Positions 18,521-27,970 of a stretch of 40,416 bases of DNA are shown here, in pieces; position 1 is the first letter of the stretch, and each line of letters starts with the position of its first letter. The stretch lies in contig CCNC01000019.1 in the NCBI GenBank assembly GCA_000824845.1, positions 1 to 40,416 on the forward strand, given 5' to 3'. Origin of the DNA: Mesorhizobium sp. ORS 3359. GTDB taxonomy: Bacteria; Pseudomonadota; Alphaproteobacteria; Rhizobiales; Rhizobiaceae. Both the position numbers and the translations under genes were made by a program. The notes under the pieces are model-generated. The model was not told the origin of the DNA. It worked only from the letters and a program-made list of their open reading frames with translations, and did not search any database.

Positions 18521-19429
18521 TTATGCGCAGGCGATCTCGGCGAGGATCCAGTCGCGGAAGGCGCGGATCTTCGGCACGTTGCGACGCGCCGTCGGATAGA
18601 CCAGCCAATAGGCATGGCCGTCATCGCCGACGAGATCGAAGGGCTGGATCAGACGGCCGTCGGCGAGTTCGTTCTTGAACAGCGCCCTGGTCAGGATCGC
18701 CACGCCATGGCCCGCCATCGCCGCATTCGCCTCATAGGCCTGCGCGCCCATGCTGGAACCCGGCCGCTTGGCGAGATCATGCCCGGTCACGCCGGCGGCC
18801 TCGAACCATTGCGACCACCAGACGTCCCCGGGGTCGAGGATCGGCAGGCGCAAAAGGTCCGCCGGCTCCTTGACGCCGCCTATACTCGCCGCGAGCTTGG
18901 GGCTCAGCATCGGCGTGAAGTCGGCGTCAAGCAGCTTGTGCGCCTCCAGGCCCGGCCATTTGCCGCCGCCGGAACGGATGGCGAGATCGACATCCTCGCG
19001 CGCGAAATCGGTCAGGCGGCTCGACGTGTCGAGCCGCACGGCAAGGGCCGGATGGGCAATCTGGAATGAGCCCAGATGCTGGGCCAGCCAGTTCGAGGCG
19101 AAGGTCAGCACGGTGGTGACGCAAAGCAGCCCGTCGGCGCCGCCGCGCGCCGCGGCATAGGCCTGACCCAGGATGGAAAAGGCTTCGCTGACGGCTGGGG
19201 CCAGGCGCTGGCCGGGTCCGGTCAACTCGATTTGCTTCGGCCGGCGCAGGAACAGCGGCGCGCCGATGCGTTCCTCCAGCAGCTTGATCTGGTAGCTCGC
19301 GGCCGCCTGGGTCATGCCCAATTCCTGCGCCGCCTTGGTGAAGGACAGGTGCCTTGCCACCGCCTCGAACACCCGGATCGCCTGCAGCGGCGGCAGCGGC
19401 GCAAGCTGCGGAGGGGTCAGATCGGGCAT
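18521..19429 (-). CDS. LysR family transcriptional regulator (GcvA-like)
   Basis: DNA-binding regulator of 302 residues. The winged HTH is at the N-terminus: LQAIRVFEAVARHLSFTKAA, then QELGMTQAAASYQIKLLEER (residues about 15-54), and the 'LFLRRPKQIELTGPG' wing follows. The remainder is a periplasmic-binding-protein-like effector domain. The alanine-rich recognition helix and 'SFTKAA' opening are typical of the GcvA/AmpR branch. It lies between smoE and the small plus-strand gene, reading the same way as smoE but 173 bp upstream, so it may have its own promoter near 19.45 kb. Target unknown; being inside the smo locus suggests, but does not prove, a link to polyol use. Confidence 0.88.
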   Translation of the reverse strand: MPDLTPPQLAPLPPLQAIRVFEAVARHLSFTKAAQELGMTQAAASYQIKLLEERIGAPLFLRRPKQIELTGPGQRLAPAVSEAFSILGQAYAAARGGADGLLCVTTVLTFASNWLAQHLGSFQIAHPALAVRLDTSSRLTDFAREDVDLAIRSGGGKWPGLEAHKLLDADFTPMLSPKLAASIGGVKEPADLLRLPILDPGDVWWSQWFEAAGVTGHDLAKRPGSSMGAQAYEANAAMAGHGVAILTRALFKNELADGRLIQPFDLVGDDGHAYWLVYPTARRNVPKIRAFRDWILAEIACA

Positions 19430-19529
19430 AAGGCCTCCTTATGGGTCATGATCGAGGTTTAATTGGAAGCACGAAGCAGCCAGACCGATATTTGGGATCA
19501 ACGATCAATCCAGTTCAAGGCTGACGATC

Positions 19530-19715
19530 ATGGTCACGGTACAGGAAAAACTCGTTTCCACCCCCGCACGCGGCTGGTTTTTCACGCTGGTACGGGAATT
19601 TGCAAGGTTTTCGCGTGGCAGGCGCGGTTATGTCGATGTCCGGGAGCTTTCCGAGCATCTGCAGCGCGACATGGGTTTTCTCGACGGCAACGATCCGCGC
19701 GGACCCTCGCAATAG
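19530..19715 (+). CDS. Small DUF1127-like protein
   Basis: A 61-residue basic protein, the only plus-strand gene inside the smo locus, divergent from the LysR gene. Residues 28-50 (GRRGYVDVRELSEHLQRDMG, then FLD) resemble the DUF1127 arginine-rich motif, in which a Tyr/Arg-rich segment precedes 'L-x-DIG'-type residues. DUF1127 proteins in Rhizobiales and Rhodobacterales are small, often RNA-linked stress or phosphate-response factors. RBS is weak (CAAGG). An alternative frame with a longer open reading is a shadow of smoC. Confidence is moderate because of size. Confidence 0.6.
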   Translation: MVTVQEKLVSTPARGWFFTLVREFARFSRGRRGYVDVRELSEHLQRDMGFLDGNDPRGPSQ

Positions 19716-19734
19716 CCGGCTTTTTTATGGGCGG

Positions 19735-20691
19735 TCAGCCGGCAAGCAGGGCTTCGGCCGTCCGCTCGTCGGTGATGAGGCCGTTGACCAGCCGGCGGTT
19801 TACGGCGGCAAGGATTCCCGGCAGCTTGCGGTCGCCCATGGCCAAGGCGATGACCAGCGACTTTTCCCGCGACGGCAGCGCGGCGGAAGACACGCGGTCG
19901 TTGGTGATGCCCTCAATCATGCGGCCCTCGCGGTCGAACACCCAGCCGACGATCTCGGCGATGCCGCCGGCCTTCTGCAGCGCCTTCAACTCGCTTTCGG
20001 AAATGAACCCGTCCTCGTAGAGCGGCGCCTTGGGTCCGAGATCGCCGATGCCGACGAAAGTGACGTCGGCTTCCGCGGCCAGCGCCAGCGTCGGCTGGAT
20101 CATCGGCTGGTTGAGCAGCATCTCGCGCTCTTCTGGCGAGGAGGCGATGACCGGCAGCGGCATCGGGAAGGACCGCGCCTTGACGCGGTCGGCCATGGTG
20201 AAGATGACGTTGTAGAAGGCGGCCGAGCCGTCGGGCGAGATGTTGCCGGTCAGGGACACGACCTTGTGCTGCGGGCAGTCCATCGGCGGCAACTGCTCGA
20301 TCGCCGCCTTCAGCGTGCGCCCGGTGCCGATCGCCATGACGATGGGGGCTTCCGAGCGCAGCCGGCGCTCGATCTCGGCCGCGGCCGCCTCGGCGATGCC
20401 GATCGTCGTCGAGTTCGATGCCGGATCGCTCGGCACCACCTCGACGAGGTCGAGCGCGAAACGCGATTTCAGCCGGGCGGCTAGGTCGAGGCAGTTGGCG
20501 ATCGGGTGGTCGACGCGCACCTTGATCAGGCCTTCCGACATGGCCAGCGACACCAGCCGCTGCGCCGTCTGCCTGGAAATGCCGAGCTTGGCGGCGATCT
20601 GGTCCTGCGTGTTGCCGGCAACATAATAAAGCCAGCCGGCGCGCGCGGCATCGTCCAACCTGGTGCTGCCGGTTTCCTGTCGCAAACTCAC
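19735..20691 (-). CDS. smoC: SorC family sugar-binding transcriptional regulator
   Basis: Regulator of 318 residues with an N-terminal HTH (NTQDQIAAKLGISRQTAQRL, about residues 27-46) and a C-terminal sugar-binding domain with a deoxyribose-regulator-like fold (SVSEGLIKVRV..., 'IAIGTGRTL', 'VSLTGN', 'FVGIGDLG'). The start is placed at GTG 20691: GGGGAGG lies 6 nt upstream and known homologues start close to 'LRQETGS', whereas the ATG at 20733 adds 14 unlike residues. As the outermost gene of the smo locus it is the probable polyol-responsive repressor/activator; its own upstream region has an AGCAATTGCT palindrome matching part of the smoE operator. Confidence 0.87.
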   Translation of the reverse strand: MSLRQETGSTRLDDAARAGWLYYVAGNTQDQIAAKLGISRQTAQRLVSLAMSEGLIKVRVDHPIANCLDLAARLKSRFALDLVEVVPSDPASNSTTIGIAEAAAAEIERRLRSEAPIVMAIGTGRTLKAAIEQLPPMDCPQHKVVSLTGNISPDGSAAFYNVIFTMADRVKARSFPMPLPVIASSPEEREMLLNQPMIQPTLALAAEADVTFVGIGDLGPKAPLYEDGFISESELKALQKAGGIAEIVGWVFDREGRMIEGITNDRVSSAALPSREKSLVIALAMGDRKLPGILAAVNRRLVNGLITDERTAEALLAG

Positions 20692-20774
20692 GTCCTGCCT
20701 CCCCGCCCGCAAGAACGCTGAAACGGGCACCATAGCTTACAGCGAATATGCCGGCGCGCAATTGTCTATCGAAA

Positions 20775-20785
20775 GAGCAATTGCT
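20775..20785. promoter_or_regulatory. Candidate SmoC autoregulatory operator
   Basis: The palindrome AGCAATTGCT (20776-20785), within GAGCAATTGCT, lies 85-95 bp upstream of the smoC GTG start. Its GAGCAATT core is shared with the palindrome upstream of smoE (18391-18398). A second GCAATTGTC half site occurs at 20758-20766. Function inferred from repetition in the two relevant promoters. Confidence 0.4.
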
Positions 20786-20899
20786 TGCGCGCCCTCCACC
20801 CTTCCAACAGGTCCGCCATCTCGCGTCGAACCATTTGCCGGCGGGACGGTTTATCTCCGGCTGGAAACCGATTAAGGGGATCGGCGAAGGGAGCCGCGC

Positions 20900-21532
20900 A
20901 TGACGCCGAAAGCCGTTTTCTGGGATATGGACGGGACGCTGGTCGACAGCGAGCCGTTGCATGAGGCAGCGCTTGTGGCGGCGCTGCGCAGCCTCGGCAT
21001 CGCCCCCCCGCACGACCTGCACGAGCGTGTGCTGGGCATCGCCGCATGGCCGGTCTACGAGATGCTGCGCGACGAGTTCGGCCTATCGCTGCCCTTCGAC
21101 GACTGGATCGTGCGCAAATACGATCACTATTTGCCGCTGGCAGAGACGCTGAAGCCACGCCCCGGCGCGATCCAGGTGTTCAACGAATTGCGCGCGCTCG
21201 GTGTCGAGCAGGCTGTGGTGTCCAATTCCGACCGGCTGATCGTCGATGCCAATCTGCGCGCCGTCGGCCTCACTTATCCGGGCATGATGACGGTCAGCCG
21301 CAACGACGTGATCGACGGCAAGCCGCTGCCCGAACCGTTCCTGCGCGCCGCCTATCTCGCCGGCGTCGACCCGGCGGATGCTTTCGCCGTCGACGACAGC
21401 CTGACGGGCGCCATGGCCGGACTGGCTGCCGGCATGAAGACGCTCTTCTGGCCGGAAGCGCCGATGGATGGCCCGGCCGGCGCGATTGTGATCAACAGCG
21501 CCGAGGAATTGCGGGCGCAGTTAGGGCTTTAA
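20900..21532 (+). CDS. HAD family phosphatase
   Basis: HAD superfamily hydrolase of 210 residues. Motif I WDMDGTLVDSEPLHEAAL (8-25), motif II VVSNSDR, motif III Lys in DGKPLPEPF, motif IV AVDDSLTGAMAG. It is close in plan to the HAD enzyme in the smo operon and to phosphoglycolate / sugar-phosphate phosphatases. It is transcribed divergently from smoC across a 208-bp spacer that carries the candidate SmoC operator, so it may share that control. RBS AAGGGAG precedes the ATG. Substrate unknown. Confidence 0.87.
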   Translation: MTPKAVFWDMDGTLVDSEPLHEAALVAALRSLGIAPPHDLHERVLGIAAWPVYEMLRDEFGLSLPFDDWIVRKYDHYLPLAETLKPRPGAIQVFNELRALGVEQAVVSNSDRLIVDANLRAVGLTYPGMMTVSRNDVIDGKPLPEPFLRAAYLAGVDPADAFAVDDSLTGAMAGLAAGMKTLFWPEAPMDGPAGAIVINSAEELRAQLGL

Positions 21533-21560
21533 CCCCGAAGGTCCGTGCTGCCCCTCATCC

Positions 21561-21598
21561 GGTCCTTCGGACCACCTTCTCCCCGGAAAACGGGGAGA
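21561..21598. terminator. Bidirectional terminator-like double hairpin
   Basis: Between the convergent HAD and aldolase genes lie GGTCC-TTC-GGACC (21561-21573) and TCTCCCCG-GAAAA-CGGGGAGA (21578-21598). No T-run is present, but the second stem is strong. The sequence matches the dispersed mosaic elements near 39.0-39.2 kb (TTCTCCCC...GGGGAGAA), so it is probably one of these repeats serving as a transcription end for both genes. Confidence 0.55.
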
Positions 21599-21610
21599 GG
21601 GAAAGGCCGC

Positions 21611-22378
21611 TCAATTCCGATAGACCGGCTCTTCCTCGTCGAGGATCGCTTTCAGCTCGGCCAGATGGCGCTCGGCCTGGCCGGGGTAGTCGTCCATCTC
21701 GCGCGCGGTCTTCTCGGCGATCTCGTCGGAGAGCGTGCGCAGCGGACGGCCGGTCCACAGCGCCTTGATATAGGTCTCGGCGGCGCGCTCGAAGTAGAAC
21801 ATGCGGTTGAAGGTGTCGGCGACCGTGTCGCCGATGACCATCACGCCGTGATTGCCCATGACCATCACCTTGACCTTGGGATCGGTGAGAAGCTGCGAGC
21901 AGCGCTCGCCCTCTTCCTCGAAAGCCAGCCCGCCATAATTGGCATCGACGACATGGCGGTTGAAGAACATGGCTGAGTTCTGGTCGACCGGCGGCAGAGT
22001 CGAATCGGCGAGCGAGGCAAGCACCGTGGCGTGGATCGAATGGACATGCATGGCGCAGCGCGCATGCGGGACGTTGCGATGGATGGCGCCATGCAGGCCC
22101 CAGGCGGTCGGGTCCGGCGCGTTGGGGCCGGACAGCGTTTCGGGATCGTTGGCATCGATCAAGAGCAGGTCGCTCGCCTTGATGCGCGAGAAATGCACCT
22201 GGTTCGGGTTCATCAGGAACTTGGTGCCATCCTCGTTGACCGATAGCGAGAAGTGATTGGCCACCGCCTCATGCATGTTGAGCCGCGCGGTCCAGCGGAA
22301 TGCGGCGGCGAGGTCGACCCGCTCCTCGTAATAGGGCAGGTTGCTCAGCGGTTCCTTGTGCAGGCGGGCAAGGCTCAT
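21611..22378 (-). CDS. Class II aldolase/adducin family protein
   Basis: Probable zinc-dependent aldolase-fold protein of 255 residues (fuculose-phosphate aldolase / adducin head family). The start at 22378 has a strong RBS (CAGGAGGATTTTCG); an upstream in-frame start adds 17 unlike residues. Expected metal-binding His are visible: HVHSIHATVLASLAD (two His), and NHGVMVIGDTVADTFNRM with a third His and the 'GNHG' motif. Acid/base residue and substrate cannot be read with certainty. Family members cleave sugar phosphates, but the version with N-terminal 'RVDLAAAFRWTARLNMHEAV' is widespread and poorly characterised. It stands alone, 74 bp beyond the ureG stop codon region. Confidence 0.85.
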   Translation of the reverse strand: MSLARLHKEPLSNLPYYEERVDLAAAFRWTARLNMHEAVANHFSLSVNEDGTKFLMNPNQVHFSRIKASDLLLIDANDPETLSGPNAPDPTAWGLHGAIHRNVPHARCAMHVHSIHATVLASLADSTLPPVDQNSAMFFNRHVVDANYGGLAFEEEGERCSQLLTDPKVKVMVMGNHGVMVIGDTVADTFNRMFYFERAAETYIKALWTGRPLRTLSDEIAEKTAREMDDYPGQAERHLAELKAILDEEEPVYRN

Positions 22379-22452
22379 CGAAAATCCTCCTGTTTGGGTG
22401 AGAATGCCGTGCGACGCCGCTGCCAGCAACCGATAGTCGGTGGCTCAGCGGA

Positions 22453-23081
<629 letters not shown>

Positions 23082-23085
<4 letters not shown>

Positions 23086-23522
23086 GCCGGGAACTCCATT
23101 ATAGCGAGAATGACAAAGCCCAGCCCGATCAACAGGCAGAGCGGCGAATAGAGACTTTGGTCGAGCCGCGCGAAAGGTTGCTCCGGCGTAAGCTTGCGCC
23201 ACCAGGGCGTAAAGCCGGCAATGCCGCGGCCGAGGAAGACGAGGCCGATCATCAACGCGGTGGCCGCAAGGCCTTCCCGTGGAAAGGGCGTCGCAAAGAC
23301 ACCGGCCAGCGCCAGCGGCCAGAGCGTCGCGAGCGCGAGGCAAGCGGCGACGGCGAAACTCGCGAAGGAGGACGGCATCTCGTCGATGCCGCGGAAGCCG
23401 ACGACGGCGCGGGCGCATGACGCCTGGTCGGTTCCGGGCCAGATGCCGCCTATGCCCCAATATACATGCAGCGTGGTAATTAAAAGCAGCACGAAGGAGA
23501 GGATGACGGCAAGCACGGTCAT
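23082..23522 (-). CDS. DUF3995 membrane protein embedded between ureF and ureG
   Basis: Small integral membrane protein of 146 residues, four predicted membrane segments (residues about 1-22, 48-75, 84-105, 124-143). The opening '[20 protein letters not shown]' and '[19 protein letters not shown]' match the DUF3995 family, which has no assigned function. It overlaps ureF upstream by 4 bp and ureG downstream by 4 bp, so it is translated as part of the nickel-chaperone unit. It has no His-rich loops typical of UreH/HupE nickel permeases. A role at the membrane in urease maturation or urea/nickel/ammonia handling is possible but unproven. Confidence 0.82.
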
Positions 23523-24193
23523 GAGCGGAACAGCCTGGAATATTGCGTTTCGTGCTGCATCGCCGCTATGTCAGACGTGAAGGCCGCGCCGCCCAGATCG
23601 TCCAGGGTGGAAGCGGCGGCGCGCGAGGCAGTCGCCAGCGCCAGAGATTCGAAGCCGGCTAACAATGCGACGGTATCGACCTGACCGACGACACCGAGCC
23701 TGATCCCCGCTTGCGCAAGATTGGAGAAGAAGGCCTGCAGGAAGGCGGAAAGCGCATCCGAAAGGCCAATGCCGCTGCTGCCGGCAACGGCGCCGACCGC
23801 AACGCAATAGGGACAGTCGGCCGGCAGACGCTGCAACACCTCAGACGGCCAGGCGGACGCTGCCTGGAGAAAGGCCGTGCCCTGCAGCATGGTTTCGAGA
23901 TGACGCTCCCGCGATCCGGCAAGCGCCTCGGCAAGTGCTGCGACTTCCGCCAGGTCGCCGCCACCATCACGCGCACGGCGCCAGCTTTCGGCAAAGAGCA
24001 CGGCGTCGTTCCAACCCGAGCCGATCTCGACCAGCGTCTCCAGCCAGCCGGCGAGGTCTTCGCGATCCGCGATCAGCCCATCATGCACGGCGCGTTCAAG
24101 CCCGTGGCTGTAGGAGAAGCCGCCGACCGGAAAGGCTGGCGACAGCCAGGCCATCAGCCGCAGCAGCGCGACGCTGGAAAGCTGCTCAGTCAT
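23519..24193 (-). CDS. ureF: Urease accessory protein UreF
   Basis: Urease maturation factor of 224 residues that works in the UreD-UreF-UreG complex. The start at 24193 ([21 protein letters not shown], and onward to [12 protein letters not shown]) gives the family-typical N-terminus; the longer open frame is a shadow of the ureE His-rich tail. The C-terminal region has the expected helical pattern with [18 protein letters not shown]. The start codon lies upstream of the ureE stop (8-bp overlap), so UreE and UreF are translationally coupled. Confidence 0.94.
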   Translation of the reverse strand: MTEQLSSVALLRLMAWLSPAFPVGGFSYSHGLERAVHDGLIADREDLAGWLETLVEIGSGWNDAVLFAESWRRARDGGGDLAEVAALAEALAGSRERHLETMLQGTAFLQAASAWPSEVLQRLPADCPYCVAVGAVAGSSGIGLSDALSAFLQAFFSNLAQAGIRLGVVGQVDTVALLAGFESLALATASRAAASTLDDLGGAAFTSDIAAMQHETQYSRLFRS

Positions 24194-24758
24194 GGTGATG
24201 GTGGTGGCCGTGATCGTGGTGGTGATGGTCATGATCGTGCCCATGGTGGTCGTGGTCATGGTGGTCGTGCGAATGGCCATGATCGTGGCCATGCCCGGAA
24301 TAGGCGCCACGCACCGGGCTGAACGGCTGCGAAACCTCGTTCACCTTGGCGCCGAGGCCTTCGAGCATCGCCTTGATGACATGGTCGCGCAGGATGAGGA
24401 TGCGGTCGGCCTCGATCGCCGCCGCGAGGTGGCGGTTGCCGATGTGCCAGGCGAGCTCGGTGAGATGAACGGCATCGCGGGCGCGGATGTCGTAGACCTC
24501 CTCGGGCGCCGCGACGATTTCGAGCTGGCGGCCGTCTTCCAGCACCAGCCGGTCGCCATCGTTCAACGCCACCGGCTCGGGCAGGTCGACCAGCACCTTG
24601 TCGCCGGCCACTGTCTCGATGGCGCGGCGGCGCAGATGCCGCTCGTCATGCGGCAGCACGGCCTTGTCACAGGGCGTCGTCAATCCGGTCTCGCCTGCCA
24701 AGAGCACTGACACCGCGCGTGGAAACTTGGTGAAATCGGTGGTGATGTTGAGTTTCAT
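24186..24758 (-). CDS. ureE: Urease nickel metallochaperone UreE with His-rich tail
   Basis: Nickel-binding chaperone of 190 residues. The N-terminal peptide-binding domain ([20 protein letters not shown]) is followed by the metal-binding domain with '[20 protein letters not shown]', which holds the conserved dimer-interface His. The last 35 residues contain 22 His and 8 Asp, a long nickel-storage tail like that of Klebsiella UreE but larger. The tail's codons overlap the ureF start. It is preceded by a GST gene with a 4-bp overlap (24755-24758). Confidence 0.95.
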   Translation of the reverse strand: MKLNITTDFTKFPRAVSVLLAGETGLTTPCDKAVLPHDERHLRRRAIETVAGDKVLVDLPEPVALNDGDRLVLEDGRQLEIVAAPEEVYDIRARDAVHLTELAWHIGNRHLAAAIEADRILILRDHVIKAMLEGLGAKVNEVSQPFSPVRGAYSGHGHDHGHSHDHHDHDHHGHDHDHHHHDHGHHHHHD

Positions 24759-25360
24759 TTCATGGCTCCGCCGTTAGCTTGGGCGCGGGCACGAGCAGGG
24801 CGCCCGAGGACACGGTCAAAATAGGCATTCACCCGGTCGGATTCGATCGGGAAGCGGCCGGCACGCGCCCAGCCGCCCATATCGCCGAGCAAGACGTCAA
24901 CGGCCGAGAAGCGATCGCCCAAGGCATAGGGCTTATCGCCAAGCCGGCGGTCCAGCGCCTTTATTTCGGATGCGAAATCATAAGCCGCGGCCGGGCCGAC
25001 ATCAACGCGAACATCCTTCGGCAACAGGAAACGGTGGCGCAGCTTGTTCCAGAGCGGGGCTTCCAACTCACTCTGGGCGAAATGCATCCATGAATCCATC
25101 TCGGCGCGCCCGGCAACGCCCGGATTGGCGCCCATGCCTTTGTCGGCATGCTTGTCGGCCAGGTAGACGCAGATCGCCGCCGAATCCGTGACCTTGAAGT
25201 CGCCGTCGATCAGGATCGGCACCTTGCCTGAAGGGTTGAGCGCGTAGGCTTCCGACGAGCGCAATTTTACCTCGACGAACTCATAGGGCTGCCCGAGCTC
25301 CTCGAGCATCCAGAGCACCCGGCTGACGCGGGAGCCGCGCGATCCGACAGCCTTGTACAT
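24755..25360 (-). CDS. Glutathione S-transferase family protein in the urease locus
   Basis: GST-fold protein of 201 residues. The N-terminal thioredoxin-like domain shows [20 protein letters not shown] with the catalytic-Ser region and the cis-Pro motif [20 protein letters not shown] (about 45-64), followed by an all-alpha domain with '[20 protein letters not shown]' (N-capping box). The stop overlaps the ureE start by 4 bp, so it belongs to the same translational unit. Its relation to urease is unknown; a detoxifying or redox role for a metal-loaded complex is speculation. Confidence 0.87.
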   Translation of the reverse strand: MYKAVGSRGSRVSRVLWMLEELGQPYEFVEVKLRSSEAYALNPSGKVPILIDGDFKVTDSAAICVYLADKHADKGMGANPGVAGRAEMDSWMHFAQSELEAPLWNKLRHRFLLPKDVRVDVGPAAAYDFASEIKALDRRLGDKPYALGDRFSAVDVLLGDMGGWARAGRFPIESDRVNAYFDRVLGRPARARAQANGGAMK

Positions 25361-25405
25361 GGTTGAACCCTTGCCTTTCCGAGAACCCTACCGCATCGCG
25401 AACGC

Positions 25406-25999
25406 TCAGACGATGGTGTCGAACAGCCGCAGGATGAACGATATCTGATAGATCAGCGCAGCCGCGACGAAGGCGATGTGGAAGCGTTTGTCGCGCACCA
25501 GGATCGCGACGATGCACAGCGCCACGAAGACCGGCGTGCGGAACAGATATTCGTTGCCGAAGCGGGCGAAATGCTCTGGACCCTTGAGCAGCGTATCGAT
25601 CACATCAAGCAGATAGGTGAAGCCGAGCAGGCCGAAGAACCAGGCGCGGCGCGAATAGAAATAATCCTCGTAGCTTGTGTAGTCGAGCATCGAATCCGGA
25701 AACAGCAGCGCGCAGAGCAGGAACAGCGTGATGGCGTAGAAGATGATGAAAAGGTATTTGCCGAAGGTCCAGTTCTCGATGGCGTAGAGGCCGAACTCCC
25801 ACCACCAGAAATGCACCAGCATCAACAGCACCGAGGCGACCCAGGCGAGATGCACCGCATAGAGCCGGTACTGGCCGGGATGCTGGACGATGCGGGCGGT
25901 TCCCGAAAGCAGCCGGGTGACGCCAAGGCCGATCACCATGCCCATGACGATGCGGATATGCGGGAAGATGTCGTGCTGGGAGGCGATTTCGGTGGCCAT
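25406..25999 (-). CDS. Conserved membrane protein between ureC and the GST gene
   Basis: Integral membrane protein of 197 residues, about five or six hydrophobic segments (VMGMVIGLGVTRLL, LAWVASVLLMLVHFWWWEF, YLFIIFYAITLFLLCALLF, WFFGLLGFTYLLDVI, and two at the C-terminus). It is rich in Trp/Phe/Tyr in the second and fourth segments. No family recognised. It lies 45 bp upstream of the GST start and 91 bp downstream of ureC, same strand. Unlike UreJ/HupE it has no HPLxGLDH motif and few His, so a nickel-transport role is not supported. Confidence 0.78.
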   Translation of the reverse strand: MATEIASQHDIFPHIRIVMGMVIGLGVTRLLSGTARIVQHPGQYRLYAVHLAWVASVLLMLVHFWWWEFGLYAIENWTFGKYLFIIFYAITLFLLCALLFPDSMLDYTSYEDYFYSRRAWFFGLLGFTYLLDVIDTLLKGPEHFARFGNEYLFRTPVFVALCIVAILVRDKRFHIAFVAAALIYQISFILRLFDTIV

Positions 26000-26090
26000 G
26001 CCTGATCACAATGCTGCTGCTTTGCAGCATATTGCGATCTGCGCGTGCGAGCCGCAACGCCATTTGCCCTTCAATCGGACCAGCCGCTCG

Positions 26091-27803
26091 TCAAAACAGA
26101 AAATACCGCTGCGCCATCGGCAGCACGGTGGCCGGCTCACAGGTCAAGAGCTCGCCGTCGGCCCGCACCTCATAGGTTTCGGGATCGACCTCGACATGCG
26201 GCGTGGCGTCGTTGAGCACCATGGAATGCTTGCCGATGCCGCCGCGTGTGTTCTCGACCGCGACCATCGCCTTGTCGACGCCGAGCTTGTCCCGCAGGCC
26301 GGCGTCGAGCGCCGCCTTCGAGACGAAGGTCACCGAGGAGTTGGTCAGCGCCTTGCCATAGGCGCCGAACATCGGGCGGTAGTGCATCGGCTGCGGCGTC
26401 GGGATCGAGGCGTTCGGATCGCCCATGGGGGCAGCGGCGATCGAACCGCCGACCAGCACCATCTCCGGCTTGACGCCGAAGAAGGCCGGATTCCACAGCA
26501 CGAGATCGGCGCGCTTGCCGACGGTGATCGAGCCGATCTCCTTCGACAGGCCGTGTGCGATCGCCGGATTGATCGTGTATTTGGCGATGTAGCGGCGGAC
26601 GCGGAAATTGTCGTTGTCGCCGGTTTCGTCGGGCAGCGCGCCGCGCTGGCGCTTCATCTTGTCGGCGGTCTGCCAGCAGCGGATCGCCACCTCGCCGACG
26701 CGGCCCATGGCCTGGCTGTCGGAGGAGATGATCGAGAAGGCGCCGATGTCGTGCAGGATGTCCTCCGCCGCGATCGTCTCCTTGCGGATGCGGCTCTCGG
26801 CGAAGGCGATGTCCTCGGGGATCGACGGCGACAGATGGTGGCAGACCATCAGCATGTCGAGATGCTCGGCCAGCGTGTTGACGGTGTAAGGCCGGGTCGG
26901 ATTGGTCGAGGACGGGATGACGTTGGGCAGGCCGCAGACCTTGATGATGTCGGGCGCGTGGCCGCCGCCGGCGCCCTCGGTGTGGAAGGCATGGATGGTG
27001 CGGCCCTTGATGGCCGCCACCGTGTTCTCGACGAAGCCTGATTCGTTCAGTGTGTCGGTGTGGATCATCACCTGCACGTCGTGGGCGTCGGCGACCGACA
27101 GGCAGCAATCGATGGCGGCCGGCGTCGTGCCCCAATCCTCATGCAGCTTCAGCGAGCAGGCGCCGGCCAGCACCATCTCCTCCAGCGCCGCCGGCTTTGA
27201 GGCGTTGCCCTTGCCCGACAGGCCGATATTCATCGGAAAAGCGTCGAAGGACTGGATCATGCGCGCCATGTGCCAGGGGCCGGGCGTGCAGGTGGTGGCC
27301 AAGGTGCCATGCGCCGGGCCGGTGCCGCCGCCGAGCATGGTCGTGATGCCACTCATCAGCGCTTCCTCGATCTGCTGCGGGCAGATGAAATGGATATGCG
27401 CATCGAAGCCGCCGGCGGTGAGGATCTTGCCCTCGCCGGCGATGATTTCGGTGCCCGGACCGATGATGATGGTGACGCCATCCTGCATATCCGGATTACC
27501 GGCCTTGCCGATCGCGGCGATACGGCCATCCTTCAGGCCGATATCGGCCTTGACGATGCCGGCAAGCGCGTCGACGACCAGGGCATTGGTGATGACCGTG
27601 TCGACGGCGCCCTCGGCCCGCGTCACCTGGCTTTGGCCCATGCCATCGCGGATGACCTTGCCGCCGCCAAATTTCACTTCCTCGCCGTAGACGGTGAGGT
27701 CCTTCTCGACCTCGATGAACAGCTCGGTGTCGGCAAGCCGCACCTTGTCGCCCACCGTCGGTCCATACATCTGCGCATAGGCGGCGCGGCTTATCCTGGC
27801 CAT
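26091..27803 (-). CDS. ureC: Urease alpha subunit
   Basis: Catalytic subunit of urease (urea to ammonia plus carbamate), 570 residues, standard length. The ATG at 27803 gives [20 protein letters not shown], the canonical N-terminus, with GGGAG upstream. Nickel-site and catalytic residues are complete: H136 and H138 (DAHIHFI), K219 (LKLHEDWG; carbamylated in the family), H248, H274 ([15 protein letters not shown]), D362 ([11 protein letters not shown]), and the flap C321/H322 ([13 protein letters not shown]). It is separated from ureB by 1.2 kb holding two opposite-strand genes, so it needs its own promoter in 27804-27970. Confidence 0.97.
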   Translation of the reverse strand: MARISRAAYAQMYGPTVGDKVRLADTELFIEVEKDLTVYGEEVKFGGGKVIRDGMGQSQVTRAEGAVDTVITNALVVDALAGIVKADIGLKDGRIAAIGKAGNPDMQDGVTIIIGPGTEIIAGEGKILTAGGFDAHIHFICPQQIEEALMSGITTMLGGGTGPAHGTLATTCTPGPWHMARMIQSFDAFPMNIGLSGKGNASKPAALEEMVLAGACSLKLHEDWGTTPAAIDCCLSVADAHDVQVMIHTDTLNESGFVENTVAAIKGRTIHAFHTEGAGGGHAPDIIKVCGLPNVIPSSTNPTRPYTVNTLAEHLDMLMVCHHLSPSIPEDIAFAESRIRKETIAAEDILHDIGAFSIISSDSQAMGRVGEVAIRCWQTADKMKRQRGALPDETGDNDNFRVRRYIAKYTINPAIAHGLSKEIGSITVGKRADLVLWNPAFFGVKPEMVLVGGSIAAAPMGDPNASIPTPQPMHYRPMFGAYGKALTNSSVTFVSKAALDAGLRDKLGVDKAMVAVENTRGGIGKHSMVLNDATPHVEVDPETYEVRADGELLTCEPATVLPMAQRYFLF

Positions 27804-27970
27804 CAGCAATTGCTCCCGAAATTCCAATTGTTTGTGCGCGGGGCACACATTGTCGCCACCCAATGGTCACGCAATGACCCGCTCGCCGACACCTTGAGCG
27901 CCCATTTCAGCGTTCCCATCGGGCCGTTGAGGCGGGCGGAATCACTCCCAATCCGATGGAAGGAATATCC
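27804..27970. promoter_or_regulatory. Divergent spacer between ureC and an exported-protein gene
   Basis: This 167-bp spacer must contain promoters for ureC (minus) and for the exported protein at 27971 (plus). An inverted repeat TGTGC-N5-GCACA (27833-27837 / 27843-27847) lies 30-44 bp from the ureC start and could bind a regulator. An AGCAATTGCT palindrome (27805-27814) overlaps the ureC leader. No clear -35/-10 pair was recognised. Confidence 0.35.

Noticed and set aside
24192..24710. A plus-strand frame starting with a Met/Val-rich hydrophobic stretch
   Set aside because: It is the reverse complement of the UreE His tail (CAT/CAC codons read as ATG/GTG), not a membrane protein.
27805..27814. 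AGCAATTGCT near the ureC start as a SmoC site
   Set aside because: It is identical to the palindrome before smoC but stands alone, in the ureC leader, with no metabolic link; it is probably chance.
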